A DNA stretch of 8,129 bases from Butyrivibrio sp. UBA3740 (GTDB lineage: Bacteria > Bacillota > Clostridia > Lachnospirales > Lachnospiraceae), in contig DFGW01000132.1 of the NCBI GenBank assembly GCA_002372465.1, forward strand, positions 1 to 8,129, in the 5' to 3' direction. The notes beneath the pieces were generated by a model that was not told the origin of the DNA, ran no database searches, and worked only from the letters and a program-made list of their open reading frames with translations. Shown here in pieces: positions 1 to 6,174 of this stretch (the stretch's first letter is position 1; the number at the start of each line of letters is the position of its first letter). Position numbers and translations under genes: made by a program.

Positions 1-246
1 GTGCATTCTGTACTCTTCGCTTACACAGACGTGATAAAAGCAGGCTCTTCTGCCATCGTGGCCACAAAGGATCGCACCGACAATCTTGCCGTCCTTCTCA
101 TAGACTGCACTGGTGGTGGGATTTCTTTTTAAAAACCTCTCCACCCCCTCCCTGGAATCATCCATGGAGCGCATGCCAAAGCCATGAATGGACATCCAGA
201 GCGCATATACACTATCGTAATCTTCACATGTCATTACACGAACCAA
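1..246 (-). CDS. GNAT-family N-acetyltransferase, N-terminal part (runs off left edge)
   Basis: These 82 codons are the beginning of a minus-strand gene that continues past base 1. The translation opens VRVMTCEDYDSVYALW and contains SREGVERFLKRNPTTS, then a strand-like DGKIVGAILCGHDGRR and YHVCVSEEYRMH. This is the usual N-terminal course of a GNAT acyl-CoA acetyltransferase, and the acetyl-CoA-binding R/Q-x-x-G-x-G/A loop would start right at the window edge. The start is taken as TTG at 246-244 because AGGTGA lies 5 nt upstream (257-252); the next in-frame ATG (234-232) is too far from that site. It follows argC by 51 bp on the same strand, so it is probably co-transcribed with argC. A role in arginine biosynthesis, for instance glutamate N-acetylation, is plausible from position but not shown by the sequence; a RimI-like or unrelated substrate is equally possible. 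Confidence 0.8.
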   Translation of the reverse strand, partial: MVRVMTCEDYDSVYALWMSIHGFGMRSMDDSREGVERFLKRNPTTSAVYEKDGKIVGAILCGHDGRRACFYHVCVSEEYRMH

Positions 247-297
247 AACTATCACCTCTTTCAGAAGTCATTGGGGAGTCAGTGGAGTCACCATTCT

Positions 298-1350
298 TTA
301 CGGGAATAATGGAGTAAGGGCAAGACCTGCCTTCTCATCAAGCCCAAACATTATATTCATATTCTGCACTGCCTGTCCTGCTGCGCCCTTCACCAGGTTA
401 TCTATGGCGCCCATCATTATGATACGCCCTGTTCTCTCATCAATTTTAAACCCGATATCAACGAAATTGCTACCTTCAACCCATCTGGTCTCCGGATAAA
501 CTCCGTCATTTAAAAGCCTTATGAAGTACTCATTACCATAATACTTCTCGTAGGCGCTTCTTACCTCTTCTTTTGTAGGGAGCGATCCGTTTTTCTTAAT
601 TAGAGTTGCGTATTCTGTAGCAAGGATTCCTCTGTTCATGGGAGCAAGGTGAGGTGTAAAGTTCAGCAACAAATCTTTTCCTGCTGCGTAGCCAAGCTGT
701 TCCTCAATCTCAGGAGTGTGCCTGTGGTTGGCAACACCGTAAGGCTTGGCAGACTCATTGACCTCACAGTAAAGATTAGCCACCTTGGCTCCCCTTCCTG
801 CTCCGGAAACTCCTGAAAGTGCATCTATTATAAGGGTATCAGGATCAATCAGTCCCTCTTTTACCAGAGGATAAGCGGTAAGGATCGAGCAGGTGGTGTA
901 GCAGCCGGGATTGGCAAGTAGCCTTGCCCCCTTTATCTTGTCCCTGTTGATCTCACAAAGTCCGTACACAGCTTCTTCTATATACTGTGGAGCCTTGTGC
1001 TCAATCTTGTACCATTTCTCATAAACGGATACGTCCTTAAGTCTGAAGTCTGCGGAGAGATCGATTATCTTCACCTTACTGAGTATCTCCTCATTAACAA
1101 GTGAAGCGCAAAGTCCCTGGGGAGTAGCTGTAAATATCACGTCGCACTCTTTTGCCAGCTCATCCATGTTGTCGTCCATGCACTTTGCATCTACTAATTT
1201 AAAGAAGTTTCCGTAAATGCTGCTGTATCTTTCATCTATATAACTTCTTGATCCGTACCAGACAACCTCAGCCTCCGGATGTCCCTGGATCAGCCTTACG
1301 ATCTCTGCTCCTGCATAACCTGTAGCTCCGATGATTCCTACTTTTATCAT
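298..1350 (-). CDS. argC: N-acetyl-gamma-glutamyl-phosphate reductase
   Basis: ArgC carries out the NADPH-dependent reduction of N-acetyl-glutamyl-5-phosphate to the semialdehyde, the third step of cytosolic ornithine/arginine synthesis. Counted from ATG 1350, the 350-residue product begins MIKVGIIGATGYAGAE with the nucleotide-binding GATGYAG at about 8-14. It has the catalytic cysteine in NPGCYTT (about 147-153, Cys150) and the active-site HRHTPEI (about 209-215). Length is normal for the family (about 335-350). The reading frame stays open upstream to a TTG at 1392, but ATG 1350 is preferred. The family begins at this point, AGGG lies 4 nt upstream, and the predicted transcript starts near 1401, only 9 nt before that TTG. 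The gene is divergent from argG and shares its control region; a GNAT gene follows 51 bp downstream. Confidence 0.96.
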   Translation of the reverse strand: MIKVGIIGATGYAGAEIVRLIQGHPEAEVVWYGSRSYIDERYSSIYGNFFKLVDAKCMDDNMDELAKECDVIFTATPQGLCASLVNEEILSKVKIIDLSADFRLKDVSVYEKWYKIEHKAPQYIEEAVYGLCEINRDKIKGARLLANPGCYTTCSILTAYPLVKEGLIDPDTLIIDALSGVSGAGRGAKVANLYCEVNESAKPYGVANHRHTPEIEEQLGYAAGKDLLLNFTPHLAPMNRGILATEYATLIKKNGSLPTKEEVRSAYEKYYGNEYFIRLLNDGVYPETRWVEGSNFVDIGFKIDERTGRIIMMGAIDNLVKGAAGQAVQNMNIMFGLDEKAGLALTPLFP

Positions 1351-1407
1351 GGTACCCTGCGCCTTTCCCTTATCTTTTTTGCTTGTATACAATAATAAAC
1401 TTGTTTA

Positions 1408-1439
1408 AGTATACGTCGCCCAAATGAATAATGCAATAG
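1408..1439 (-). promoter_or_regulatory. argC promoter (sigma-A type)
   Basis: On the minus strand TTGCAT (1436-1431, 4/6 of the -35 consensus) is followed after exactly 17 bp by TATACT (1413-1408, 5/6 of the -10). Initiation would fall near 1401, giving a leader of about 50 nt to the argC ATG. The -35 lies within CTATTGCATT, which recurs in mirror image at the argG promoter. Confidence 0.65.
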
Positions 1440-1445
1440 CTTTTC

Positions 1446-1493
1446 TAAATAAATATGCAAATATTTACTGTTATTTAAATAAATATGCAAATA
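1446..1493. promoter_or_regulatory. Two ARG-box-like operator repeats between divergent argC and argG
   Basis: TAAATAAATATGCAAATA occurs twice without mismatch, at 1446-1463 and 1476-1493, with a 30-bp period (about three helical turns). The 14-bp core TAAATAAATATGCA fits the pseudo-palindromic ArgR pattern TGAAT-WWWW-ATTCA except at one position in each half. The two core centres (1452.5 and 1482.5) are symmetric about 1467.5, the same centre as the two promoters, and each lies about 50 bp upstream of its nearer predicted start site. This is most simply read as arginine-dependent control of both genes by an ArgR/AhrC hexamer. Assignment to ArgR is inference; no argR gene is in the window. 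Confidence 0.6.
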
Positions 1494-1494
1494 A

Positions 1495-1526
1495 CTATTG
1501 CATTTTATACATTTTGGGTTTATATT
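1495..1526 (+). promoter_or_regulatory. argG promoter (sigma-A type)
   Basis: TTGCAT (1498-1503) and TATATT (1521-1526, 5/6 of the -10) are separated by 17 bp, predicting a start near 1533 and a leader of about 39 nt. The -35 lies inside CTATTGCATT (1495-1504), a perfect inverted copy of the argC -35 region (1430-1439). The leader is too short to hold a T-box or riboswitch. Confidence 0.65.
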
Positions 1527-1571
1527 AAATCCAACATTTGAAAAAAGCACGAAAGAAAGAGGAAATCTATT

Positions 1572-2798
1572 ATGGCTAAAGAAAAAGTAATCCTTGCTTA
1601 TTCAGGCGGACTTGATACCACTGCTATCATTCCGTGGCTGAAAGAGAACTTTGATTATGAAGTTGTTTGCGTATGTATTGACTGTGGTCAGGAAGAAGAA
1701 CTTGACGGTCTCGACGAGAGAGCAAAGAGCTGTGGTGCAAGCAAGCTCTACATATTAGACGTAGTTGATGAGTTCTGCGACGAATACATTGTTCCCTGCG
1801 TAATGGCTCACGCTGTTTACGAGAACAAGTACCTTCTTGGAACATCAATGGCTCGTCCTCTTATCGCCAAGAAGCTGGTTGAGATCGCAAGAAAAGAAGG
1901 CGCTGTTGCCATCTGCCACGGTGCAACAGGTAAGGGAAATGACCAGATCCGTTTCGAGCTCGGAATCAAGGCTCTGGCTCCAGATATCAAGATCATCGCA
2001 GCCTGGAGAAATGACAAGTGGACAATGGATTCCCGTGAGTCAGAGATCGAGTACTGCCGTCAGCATGGAATCAACCTTCCATTCTCAGCTGACTCCAGCT
2101 ACAGCCGTGACAGGAACCTCTGGCATATCTCCCACGAGGGTCTTGAGCTTGAGGATCCTTCTCTTGAACCTAATTACAAGCACCTACTGGTTCTTGGAAA
2201 GACTCCCGAGGATGCCCCTGATACACCAACCACCGTTACAATGACCTTTGAGGGCGGAGTTCCCAAGTCAGTTAACGGAAAAGAAATGAAGGTCTCCGAT
2301 ATTATTCGTACCCTCAATAAACTTGGCGGTGAGAACGGAATCGGTATCGTTGATATAGTAGAAAACCGTGTAGTTGGAATGAAGAGCCGCGGCGTATACG
2401 AGACCCCCGGTGGAACAATTCTTTACGAGGCTCATCAGCAGCTTGAAGAGTTGATTTTGGACCGTGATACCTATACAATGAAAAAAGATATGGGCAACAA
2501 GTTTGCCGATCTAGTATATGAAGGGAAATGGTTCACTCCTCTCCGCGAAGCGCAGCAGGCATTTATTGAATCCACTCAGAAGTACGTTACAGGTGAAGTC
2601 ACCTTCAAGCTCTACAAGGGCAATATCATCAAAGCAGGTACAACATCTCCATACTCTCTCTACAATGAGAGCATCGCTTCTTTCAAGACCGGAGATCTCT
2701 ATGACCACCATGATGCAGAAGGCTTTATCAATCTCTTTGGTCTTTCATCCAAGGTTCGCGCTATGAAGATGCAGGAAGTTGAGAAGAACAAAAAATAA
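1572..2798 (+). CDS. argG: Argininosuccinate synthase
   Basis: ArgG condenses citrulline and aspartate with ATP to argininosuccinate (plus AMP and PPi), the penultimate step of arginine synthesis. The 408-residue product begins with the N-type ATP pyrophosphatase loop AYSGGLDTT (9-17). It then has GTSMARPLIAK (about 90-100), HGATGKGNDQIRFE (about 116-129) and DRNLWHISHEG in the synthase domain. Length is normal for the family. AGAGG lies 9 nt before the ATG. It is the first gene of a probable operon: the DUF1294 gene starts 6 bp after its stop codon and the LytTR gene follows. argH is not next to it here. The promoter faces argC's and both appear to share ArgR-like operators. Confidence 0.97.
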   Translation: MAKEKVILAYSGGLDTTAIIPWLKENFDYEVVCVCIDCGQEEELDGLDERAKSCGASKLYILDVVDEFCDEYIVPCVMAHAVYENKYLLGTSMARPLIAKKLVEIARKEGAVAICHGATGKGNDQIRFELGIKALAPDIKIIAAWRNDKWTMDSRESEIEYCRQHGINLPFSADSSYSRDRNLWHISHEGLELEDPSLEPNYKHLLVLGKTPEDAPDTPTTVTMTFEGGVPKSVNGKEMKVSDIIRTLNKLGGENGIGIVDIVENRVVGMKSRGVYETPGGTILYEAHQQLEELILDRDTYTMKKDMGNKFADLVYEGKWFTPLREAQQAFIESTQKYVTGEVTFKLYKGNIIKAGTTSPYSLYNESIASFKTGDLYDHHDAEGFINLFGLSSKVRAMKMQEVEKNKK

Positions 2799-2804
2799 TC
2801 ACAG

Positions 2805-3098
2805 ATGAAGTCCATGGCGTTTTTAGCAGGATACATAATAGTCATAAATCTTATAGGGTTCGCCTTGATGGGAATCGATAAAAGGAAAGCTCAAAGGAGC
2901 GCCTATCGCATTCCTGAGGCGACCCTTTTTACAATTGCTCTCATGGGAGGAAGCCTTGGGTCTGTCATAGGAATGTACACCTTCAGACACAAGACAAAAC
3001 ATTGGTATTTTAAGTTCGGAATGCCTATAATATTGTTATTACAGGTAGCACTGGTGGTCCTTTTGTTATTCAGTCCACTGGAATTCAAGTTTATCTAA
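2805..3098 (+). CDS. DUF1294 small integral membrane protein
   Basis: This 97-residue protein has three hydrophobic segments, at about 5-23, 38-59 and 71-90. Between them are the conserved polar stretches of DUF1294: DKRKAQ (25-30), RIPE (35-38) and GGSLGSVIGMYTFRHKTKHW (about 48-67). It should sit in the cytoplasmic membrane; the family's function is unknown. It starts 6 bp after argG. No good Shine-Dalgarno lies before ATG 2805 or before the nearby in-frame ATG 2814, so translation may depend on ribosomes finishing argG. The LytTR regulator gene follows after 13 bp. The family identification is strong; any link to arginine is positional only. Confidence 0.85.
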   Translation: MKSMAFLAGYIIVINLIGFALMGIDKRKAQRSAYRIPEATLFTIALMGGSLGSVIGMYTFRHKTKHWYFKFGMPIILLLQVALVVLLLFSPLEFKFI

Positions 3099-3111
3099 CG
3101 GGGAAGATAAT

Positions 3112-3834
3112 ATGCATTTAGCAATATGTGATGACAACATAGCCGACAGAAAACAGACGGAAAGGCTTTTGGGGAGGCAGTCAGACAGGATCTTCAAGGA
3201 TACCGGGGAGCGTATATACATTGACTCCTTCGGAAATGTGGAGGCGTTTCTTCATAACCCCCAGATGTATCACGGACTTTTTGTGGACATGGTGGGAAAC
3301 CCCATAAACGGCTTTGAAGTTATGAAAAAGCTCTTGGAAGCAGGAGTCTACCGCCCTATCATCATGTGTACTTCTTCCATTGATTACAAGCTTCTAATAC
3401 AGGAAGCCAACATAGACGCCCCCAACATCTACTATCTGGATAAGCCCATCAAGGTGGCAGAGATCACCGCTATGGTGGATATGATAAAAGAGCTTACGGT
3501 GGAGGGCGAGCCAACCATAGAGCTTCGAAGCCGCGACAATACAGTCTATGCCAAGGGCGACGATATCCTCTTTGTCAAAAAAGTAAAGAACGAGCTTTGG
3601 GTTTATCTTACAGAAGGAAGGATCGTCCCCATCATCGCAGACATCGTGAATTTCTATGATGAATGTGGGATGTTCGACCAGATGTGTCCCATCAATGATA
3701 ACTGCTTCATAAATGTCAATCACGTAAAAAAAACATCCTTCATGAAGGCGGAAATGGACAATGGGACCACACTTCCCGTCACCTTCACCTACAGGAATGC
3801 CATTAAGAAAACGAAAGAGTCCATCAGTAAATGA
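3112..3834 (+). CDS. LytTR-family response regulator (REC + LytTR DNA-binding), orphan
   Basis: A two-domain response regulator of 240 residues. The receiver domain (about 1-125) has the acidic pair D7-D8 in AICDDN, a likely phosphoacceptor D59 in LFVDMVGNPINGFEV, the switch Thr/Ser at 87-88 (MCTSS) and Lys111 in YLDKP, so it looks phosphorylatable. The C-terminal LytTR domain (about 135-238) includes TIELRSRDNTVYAKGDDILF and CFINVNHVKKTSF. LytTR proteins bind direct-repeat sites and usually pair with a membrane histidine kinase, but no kinase is adjacent; a separate Hpt protein lies about 1.7 kb away. GGGG (3100-3103) lies 8 nt before the ATG. It is the last gene of the argG unit: its stop codon lies in the loop region of the terminator hairpin. 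Target genes cannot be deduced. Confidence 0.9.
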   Translation: MHLAICDDNIADRKQTERLLGRQSDRIFKDTGERIYIDSFGNVEAFLHNPQMYHGLFVDMVGNPINGFEVMKKLLEAGVYRPIIMCTSSIDYKLLIQEANIDAPNIYYLDKPIKVAEITAMVDMIKELTVEGEPTIELRSRDNTVYAKGDDILFVKKVKNELWVYLTEGRIVPIIADIVNFYDECGMFDQMCPINDNCFINVNHVKKTSFMKAEMDNGTTLPVTFTYRNAIKKTKESISK

Positions 3835-3846
3835 CGGACTCTTTTC
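3814..3846. terminator. Bidirectional intrinsic terminator between convergent LytTR and lacI-family genes
   Basis: A perfect 9-bp stem AAAGAGTCC (3814-3822) / GGACTCTTT (3836-3844) is extended inside by three pairs (TCA/TGA) after one A-C mismatch, closing a GTAAA loop. TTTTC follows on the plus strand. On the minus strand the same stem ends in CTCTTTCGTTTT, so it can stop both genes. The stem overlaps the last codons and stop of the LytTR gene and ends just before the lacI-family stop at 3848. Confidence 0.85.
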
Positions 3847-3847
3847 T

Positions 3848-4870
3848 TCACCCTATTTTTTTAACACTCTCTCCTTCCACCATGTGTCCTTCGAGAATAA
3901 GGACGCCCTGGCGGTATCTTTCCTTGCTTATCTTGCGGATAAGATTATGGACTGCATTTCTGCCCATTTCGTAGGAATCCACTACATAGGTTGTCAGCTT
4001 GATATCTCCAAGCCTTGGATAGATATAGCTGTCAAAGCTGACTATTGATATATCCTGAGGAACCTTATAGCCTTTCTCCGAAAGCATGGAAATCAGAACA
4101 CCCGCTGCCACATCAGAGCTGCAGACAAAAGCTGTGGGCATATTCTCCGGGAGACTTACGCATTTTGTCTCGCTTACAGCCCCTCTCTTTATGTCAGTTT
4201 CAGGGATAAGCCACTCATCCTCAAAAGTAATCCTATGCTCCAAAAGAGACTTTCTATAGCCCAGAAATCTGTCTATAACTGCCCCTGAAGAAAGGATATT
4301 GCCCACAAAGGCTATATGCCTGTGTCCCATGTCATAGAGGTAATTGGTCAGGCAATAAGCACCGTTATAGCTGTCTGCCACAACAGCATCCTCATCCCCT
4401 GTGTGATAGCAAAAATCCAGGTAAACCATAGGTATTCCGGTCTTAAGCTTGATGGTCTTTAAGTACTTCTCGGGAAGGCGCCCGATTATCATAAGCCCCT
4501 CAACCTTTTTGTCAGTGATGAGCTTAGGGATAGTACCTTCCTTCTGGGCCCCATCACTTAAGATCTCCAGCATGGTGTAGCATCCCTTTTCCATGGCAAG
4601 TTGTGAAACCTGTTGGTGGAGCTTGGAGTAAAAAGAGCTGCAGTCGTTCATATAATGCTCTGAGATGATAAGACCAATGGTGTAGCTCTTTTTCCCTACC
4701 TCAGCCTTTCTGGAAACGGATGGAACATAGCCCATCTCCCCTGCAAGAGTATGAATCCTCTCTCTGAGGGCTTCACTCATTCCCTTCTGTCCGGAGAGAG
4801 CTTTTGAAACAGTAACAGTGCTGACCCCAATCCTGTCTGCGATGTCTTTTAATCTAACCCTCTTTGCCAT
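3848..4870 (-). CDS. LacI-family transcriptional regulator
   Basis: A 340-residue sugar-type repressor. The N-terminal helix-turn-helix is LKDIADRIGVSTVTVSKALS (about 7-26), followed by the hinge MGYVPSVSRK (about 46-55). A periplasmic-binding-protein-like effector domain covers about 62-335, with RFLGYRKSL (201-209), PTAFVCSSDVAAGV (245-258) and VPQDISIVSFD (270-280). R201 and D280 occupy places that contact sugar in LacI relatives. Length is normal. AGGAGA (4882-4877) lies 6 nt before the ATG. It is transcribed towards the LytTR gene and divergent from the DUF5721 gene. No sugar transporter or glycosidase is adjacent, so the ligand and regulon are unknown; control of itself or the divergent gene is possible. 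Confidence 0.93.
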   Translation of the reverse strand: MAKRVRLKDIADRIGVSTVTVSKALSGQKGMSEALRERIHTLAGEMGYVPSVSRKAEVGKKSYTIGLIISEHYMNDCSSFYSKLHQQVSQLAMEKGCYTMLEILSDGAQKEGTIPKLITDKKVEGLMIIGRLPEKYLKTIKLKTGIPMVYLDFCYHTGDEDAVVADSYNGAYCLTNYLYDMGHRHIAFVGNILSSGAVIDRFLGYRKSLLEHRITFEDEWLIPETDIKRGAVSETKCVSLPENMPTAFVCSSDVAAGVLISMLSEKGYKVPQDISIVSFDSYIYPRLGDIKLTTYVVDSYEMGRNAVHNLIRKISKERYRQGVLILEGHMVEGESVKKIG

Positions 4871-4903
4871 AAGTGATCTCCTAAAAGATTTTCTGTTTCT
4901 AAT

Positions 4904-4909
4904 ATTATA
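4904..4909 (-). promoter_or_regulatory. -10 element of the lacI-family gene promoter
   Basis: A perfect TATAAT reads leftward at 4909-4904, putting the start near 4897 and leaving a leader of about 26 nt with the AGGAGA site. No recognisable -35 exists at 16-18 bp, so the promoter may be weak or activator-dependent. Confidence 0.45.
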
Positions 4910-4938
4910 CCTCTATTATATGAATAAAAATACAGTAA

Positions 4939-4974
4939 ATTAATAGTGCAGCACAATTAGTATTAATCTATAAT
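4939..4974 (+). promoter_or_regulatory. DUF5721 gene promoter with overlapping palindromic site
   Basis: A perfect TATAAT lies at 4969-4974, seven bases before the ATG at 4981. The place for the -35 (about 4946-4951) has no consensus match but falls in the palindrome GTGCAGCAC (4946-4954). That palindrome lies between the inverted arms ATTAATA (4939-4945) and TATTAAT (4961-4967). This looks like an operator covering the polymerase site. The divergent LacI-family protein is the nearest candidate ligand, although the site lacks the central CG common for that family. Confidence 0.4.
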
Positions 4975-4980
4975 TAAGTT

Positions 4981-5481
4981 ATGATAGCAATTAAGATTAA
5001 ACAACAGAAAAACTTCATGGGAAAGCTGCTTACCGCGGATCTGTTTGATGATTATCTTGTGGAGGAAGCAGTCATAGAAACCTATAACACCTTTACAATT
5101 GACGGAAGGATTCACAAGGAATTTTATAAAGATTCATCTTTGGAGCCTACTCAGATTCCGGAGGGAGATTTCTCAAACTGGGGCAGGATCCGCCCGATAT
5201 GCCTTGAACTCATAAAAGGCAAGCAGACTCCTCTGGGCTTTAAATTTGTGCTTCATTCCTCAGAAAGCCTTAAGGAAAAGCTTTTTTCAGGCCTGGATAC
5301 AGATATTTCTCCGGATCAGATCAATTTTGGAATAATTATTAAGCTTACCCAGGGACAGATTCTTCTGACCACAGGAACCTCTGCCAATATCTTTACACTG
5401 GATAAAAGCGCAGAAAAAGCCTGGGATGAATACATCCCAAGCTTCTTAGAATCAAAAGGTATAGAAACAGAAATCATGTAA
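4981..5481 (+). CDS. DUF5721 family protein (unknown function)
   Basis: A soluble 166-residue protein without signal peptide or membrane segment. It resembles the short DUF5721 proteins seen mainly in Lachnospiraceae: a start of the type MIAIKIKQQKNFMGKLL, then FDDYLVEEAVIETYNTFTIDG (about 22-42), WGRIRPICLELIKGKQTPLG (about 67-86), and a closing TTGTSANIFTLDKSAEKAWD (about 130-149). The function is unknown. The start is fixed by the family pattern, yet the 20 bases upstream have no Shine-Dalgarno and the -10 box ends 6 bases before the ATG, so the message may be leaderless. It is divergent from the lacI-family gene and convergent with the Hpt gene, whose stop codon lies 2 bp away. No terminator is evident in that junction. 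Confidence 0.8.
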   Translation: MIAIKIKQQKNFMGKLLTADLFDDYLVEEAVIETYNTFTIDGRIHKEFYKDSSLEPTQIPEGDFSNWGRIRPICLELIKGKQTPLGFKFVLHSSESLKEKLFSGLDTDISPDQINFGIIIKLTQGQILLTTGTSANIFTLDKSAEKAWDEYIPSFLESKGIETEIM

Positions 5482-5483
5482 TA

Positions 5484-5843
5484 TCAGGTATGGTACTTGT
5501 TAAGTATGGCGATCAGGACATCATACTTTGGCTTGATCTGGTCATACTTCTCCTTGTACCCCTCCATGGAACCGGCACGAAGTATCTCCGTGAGTTCACA
5601 CACCGGTGTAAGGAATCCCTTAAGTCCAAGGTTTGCGCCTACTCCCTTTAAAGTATGTACTGCCTTGAAAGCCTCAGAAACATTTCCCTCTTCCAGATAC
5701 TTGGTAAGATCACTCATACTCTGATCGTTTAAGAACTTGAACATAAACTTTGCGATCAGATCCTCATTACCCATGAATCTGTCCAAAATCTCATTCCAGT
5801 CCACGCCCCATTCAATTAGCTCCGCTTTGAAGTTAGCGTCCAT
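5484..5843 (-). CDS. Single-domain Hpt (histidine phosphotransfer) protein
   Basis: This 119-residue, all-helical cytosolic protein consists of one Hpt domain. The phosphoryl-accepting histidine is H63 in AFKAVHTLKGVGANLGLKG (58-76), the diagnostic H-x-L-K-G-x-(G/A/S)-x-x-x-G pattern. Such proteins pass phosphate between a hybrid kinase's receiver and a separate response regulator. No hybrid kinase is visible nearby; the LytTR regulator at 3112-3834 is the only receiver protein in the window, and pairing the two is speculation. GGAGG (5851-5847) is strong but only 3 nt from the ATG, closer than usual. It follows prfA in the same direction with a 116-bp gap that contains its own candidate promoter. 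Confidence 0.9.
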   Translation of the reverse strand: MDANFKAELIEWGVDWNEILDRFMGNEDLIAKFMFKFLNDQSMSDLTKYLEEGNVSEAFKAVHTLKGVGANLGLKGFLTPVCELTEILRAGSMEGYKEKYDQIKPKYDVLIAILNKYHT

Positions 5844-5869
5844 AAGCCTCCATCTATTCCGACTTCATA

Positions 5870-5932
5870 TCGAAATTTCGAGAAGTTATAATACTATATA
5901 ATGATTTTACCTCATTTAAATTTTTACAGCAA
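5870..5932 (-). promoter_or_regulatory. Candidate hpt promoter and leader palindrome
   Basis: Reading leftward, TTGCTG (5932-5927, 3/6) and TAAAAT (5909-5904, 5/6) are 17 bp apart, with a predicted start near 5897. The leader then contains the perfect 12-bp palindrome TCGAAATTTCGA (5881-5870), flanked by GAAG/CTTC arms. It is better suited to a dimeric regulator than to a terminator, since no T-tract follows. A second AT-rich -10-like TATAGT (5898-5893) leaves the start uncertain. Confidence 0.35.
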
Positions 5933-5959
5933 CGGATAGCTAATCTTTTTATTTTATTT

Positions 5960-6174
5960 TTAGACTTGGTCTCCCATGGCCACAAGTTTTTCCGCCTGAT
6001 CTGCAGCAATAAGGGAATCTATTATCTCGTCCAGATCACCGTCCATGATCTGATCTATCTTGTAGAGTGTTAGTCCTATGCGATGATCCGTAACTCTTCC
6101 CTGGTGGAAGTTGTAGGTCCTTATCTTCTCAGAACGGTCCCCTGAACCAACCTGGCTCCTTCTAAGCTCGGGAG
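5960..6174 (-). pseudogene. prfA: prfA (peptide chain release factor 1), C-terminal 70 codons, truncated by IS
   Basis: RF1 recognises UAA/UAG in the ribosomal A site and releases the peptide. Only the end of the protein remains: [19 protein letters not shown], then [40 protein letters not shown] and a normal stop at 5960. About 285 of the usual 355-360 residues are missing, including the stop-codon-reading PxT region and the catalytic GGQ. Homology ends at PELRR, exactly where the terminal repeat of the insertion sequence begins. The frame stays open into the IS to an ATG at 6226, adding 18 foreign codons (MQTTSGLQG...) with no Shine-Dalgarno, so a useful product is unlikely. The residue after YNF is His where RF1 proteins usually have Pro, which could be decay or a lineage variant. 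Since RF1 is normally essential, another intact copy is expected. Confidence 0.88.

Noticed and set aside
1446..1493. The 18-bp direct repeats as LytTR-binding sites for the downstream regulator
   Set aside because: LytTR sites are 9-bp repeats with about a 21-bp period and a different consensus; the 30-bp period and the TAAAT/ATGCA core fit ArgR better.
1446..1493. The direct repeats as a minimal CRISPR array
   Set aside because: There are only two short AT-rich units, a 12-bp spacer and no cas genes.
1347..1550. A 67-codon minus-strand ORF across the argC-argG spacer
   Set aside because: It overlaps both promoters, the operators and the argC start in another frame, has low-complexity composition and resembles no family.
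1533..1571. T-box or arginine riboswitch upstream of argG
   Set aside because: The predicted leader is only about 39 nt, with no stem-loop, no T-box sequence and no terminator.
1837..2244. A 135-codon plus-strand ORF inside argG
   Set aside because: It is a shadow in another frame of a highly conserved enzyme gene, with no ribosome site or family match.
3761..4048. A 95-codon plus-strand ORF across the LytTR-lacI junction
   Set aside because: It runs through the terminator and antisense to the LacI-family coding region; no independent evidence.
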